Shown here: piece after piece, positions 36,922 through 38,319 of the stretch
How the letters are laid out: every line of letters begins with the position of its first letter
Numbering within the stretch: position 1 is the stretch's first letter
Translations under genes and position numbers: made by a program
DNA from: Komagataeibacter melomenusus
GTDB taxonomy: Bacteria; Pseudomonadota; Alphaproteobacteria; Acetobacterales; Acetobacteraceae
Direction: 5' to 3'
Assembly: GCF_013155395.1 (NCBI RefSeq)
Contig: NZ_JABJWC010000034.1
Coordinates: 1 to 38,319, forward strand
DNA length: 38,319 nt
The notes under the pieces: generated by a model
Databases searched by the model: none
Told to the model about the DNA's origin: nothing
What the model saw: only the letters and a program-made list of their open reading frames with translations

Positions 36922-38319
36922 ATGAAATTCCGTAATGGCCTGCTGATCGGTTGCGCCTTTCTTGCAGGGATCGTGGCGGCCCCGCAGATTGCCCACTACT
37001 CAGCCAGCAGGTGGGGCGGCCTCGCCCCCATGGCCCATGCGGCGGATGCAGTCTCGAAGGATGACAACTCCCCCCAGGAAATCGAACAGCTCATGTTCCT
37101 GTTCGGTTACGTGCTGGAGAAGGTGAAGGCCAATTACGTCGAGCCGGTCTCGACGCGCGATCTCATCACCAACGCGCTCAACGGCATGCTGAGCGGGCTG
37201 GACCCGCACTCCTCCTACATGACCGAGAAGCAGTTCTCCGACCTGCAGGTCCAGACCAAGGGCTCGTTTGGCGGCCTCGGCCTCGAAGTGCAGGGCGAGG
37301 ACGGACACGTGCGCGTGGTCTCCCCCATTGATGACACGCCCGCCGCGCGCGCAGGCATCAAGCCCGGTGACTTCATCGTGGCGATTGATGGCAAGAACAT
37401 CGATGGCCAGCCGCTCGATCAGGTCGTGACCCGCATGCGCGGCAAGCCCGATACGCGCATCACCCTGACCCTGATCCGTGAAAAGACGCCCAAGCCCGTC
37501 ATCGTCACGCTCACGCGCGCCATCATTCCGCTGCAGGTCATAAAGTCCGCGCTGTATGACAATGTGGGCTATATCCGAATCGCGCAGTTCAACGAGGAAA
37601 CGCAGTCCGGCCTGATGGCGGCCTACAAGAAGCTGCAGGCCCAGACCCATAACAGGATGGCGGGCCTGATCATCGACCTGCGCTCCGACCCCGGCGGCCT
37701 GCTGACACAGGCGATCGACGTGGGCTCCGACTTCATCCGCAGTGGCGAGATCGTCTCCACCCGCGCCCGCCATGCGCAGGACAGCCAGCGCTGGGATGCG
37801 CATAATGCCGACATTACCGGCGGCCTGCCGATCGTGGTGCTGATCAATGGCGGCTCGGCCTCGGCCAGTGAAATCGTGGCCGGTGCGCTGCAGGACCACC
37901 AGCGCGCCGTGCTGCTGGGCGAGAAGACATTCGGCAAGGGATCGGTGCAGACCATCCTGCCCATACCCGGCGAGGGTGCAATCCGCCTGACCACGGCGCG
38001 CTACTATACGCCGTCGGGCCGGTCCATCCAGGGGCTGGGCATCATCCCCGACATTCCCGTGCGCGAGGCGCATGATGATAGCGGCTACAGCATTCACGAG
38101 GCCGATCTCGCCCACATCATCAAGAACCGGGGCGGCAACACGGCCCAGCCGCCCACGCGCACCGACCTGCCCGCCATAGCCAAGACCATCCCGGCGCAGC
38201 CGCCCGCCAACTGGCCGGAATACGACCCGACCAAGCCCACGACCGACTTCCAGCTTCAGGAAGGGCTGCGGGTCGTGCGCGCCATGGCCGGGCTGCCGGT
38301 GCCCCCCGAGCCGCCCGCC
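36922..38319 (+). CDS. ctpA: S41 family C-terminal processing peptidase (CtpA), 3' end outside window
   Basis: I translated this frame directly; 466 codons are open to the right edge. A signal peptide or anchor is at residues 1-21 (MKFRNGLLIGCAFLAGIVAA). The N-terminal helical part includes LNGMLSGLDPHSSYM near residue 90. A PDZ domain follows at about 115-195 (GGLGLEVQGEDGHVRVV, AGIKPGDFIVAIDG). The S41 protease domain has the Ser-Lys dyad: Ser314 in GGSASASEI and Lys339 in TFGKGSVQ. Such proteases trim C termini of periplasmic proteins. The start is ATG 36922 with AGGAG ten bases upstream. It lies 147 bp after the EnvC-like gene. Confidence 0.95.
   Translation, partial: MKFRNGLLIGCAFLAGIVAAPQIAHYSASRWGGLAPMAHAADAVSKDDNSPQEIEQLMFLFGYVLEKVKANYVEPVSTRDLITNALNGMLSGLDPHSSYMTEKQFSDLQVQTKGSFGGLGLEVQGEDGHVRVVSPIDDTPAARAGIKPGDFIVAIDGKNIDGQPLDQVVTRMRGKPDTRITLTLIREKTPKPVIVTLTRAIIPLQVIKSALYDNVGYIRIAQFNEETQSGLMAAYKKLQAQTHNRMAGLIIDLRSDPGGLLTQAIDVGSDFIRSGEIVSTRARHAQDSQRWDAHNADITGGLPIVVLINGGSASASEIVAGALQDHQRAVLLGEKTFGKGSVQTILPIPGEGAIRLTTARYYTPSGRSIQGLGIIPDIPVREAHDDSGYSIHEADLAHIIKNRGGNTAQPPTRTDLPAIAKTIPAQPPANWPEYDPTKPTTDFQLQEGLRVVRAMAGLPVPPEPPA

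Overview
The window is chromosomal DNA from a high-GC alphaproteobacterium. The dense GC-rich coding, the gene orders (yqeY-dnaG-rpoD divergent from carAB; lptF-lptG-lptD-surA-rsmA; gpmI-envC-ctpA) and short AT-rich three-stem repeats suggest an acetic acid bacterium (Acetobacteraceae, Komagataeibacter/Gluconacetobacter type). That genus-level guess is inference. No phage, plasmid, insertion sequence, CRISPR array, rRNA or tRNA was seen.

Layout: (1) 1-2594, minus strand: two membrane subunits of a very divergent hydrogenase-4/complex I-like module, running off the left edge. (2) 2595-3211: a gap holding a 15-bp tandem duplication, a doubtful 63-aa ORF and a good terminator. (3) 3212-6078, minus: aldo/keto reductase, DNA polymerase III chi (holC) and leucyl aminopeptidase (pepA). 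(4) 6225-10144, plus: CysQ-type phosphatase, Sua5/TsaC tRNA-modification enzyme, a coiled-coil membrane protein and a D-2-hydroxyglutarate dehydrogenase-type flavoenzyme. (5) 10245-17160, plus: outer-membrane biogenesis genes lptF, lptG, lptD and surA, overlapping end to end, followed by rsmA. (6) 17177-19892, minus: cyclopropane fatty acid synthase, then the ribosomal operon rpsF-rpsR-rplI with its terminator. (7) 20052-25768, minus: an unknown 184-aa protein, a GNAT acetyltransferase overlapping rpoD, then rpoD, dnaG and yqeY (macromolecular synthesis cluster). (8) 25922-32403, plus: carA, carB, greA and threonine dehydratase. (9) 32424-33760: upp between two inverted copies of an ~80-bp palindromic repeat, then msrB. 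(10) 33854-38319, plus: gpmI, an EnvC-like activator and the start of a CtpA protease.

Most of this is core housekeeping. The most unusual element is carA: the carbamoyl-phosphate synthase small subunit carries an extra N-terminal helix-turn-helix-like domain of about 65 residues, in frame. Its upstream region holds two matching palindromes (GGGAA-N5-TTCCC) 38 bp apart, and an internal ATG with its own Shine-Dalgarno sequence could yield a conventional short CarA. Together these suggest an untested autoregulatory circuit in which a metabolic enzyme subunit doubles as a DNA-binding regulator. The second most unusual element is the hydrogenase-4-like pair, whose aligned segments appear to lack the charged residues normally used for proton transfer.
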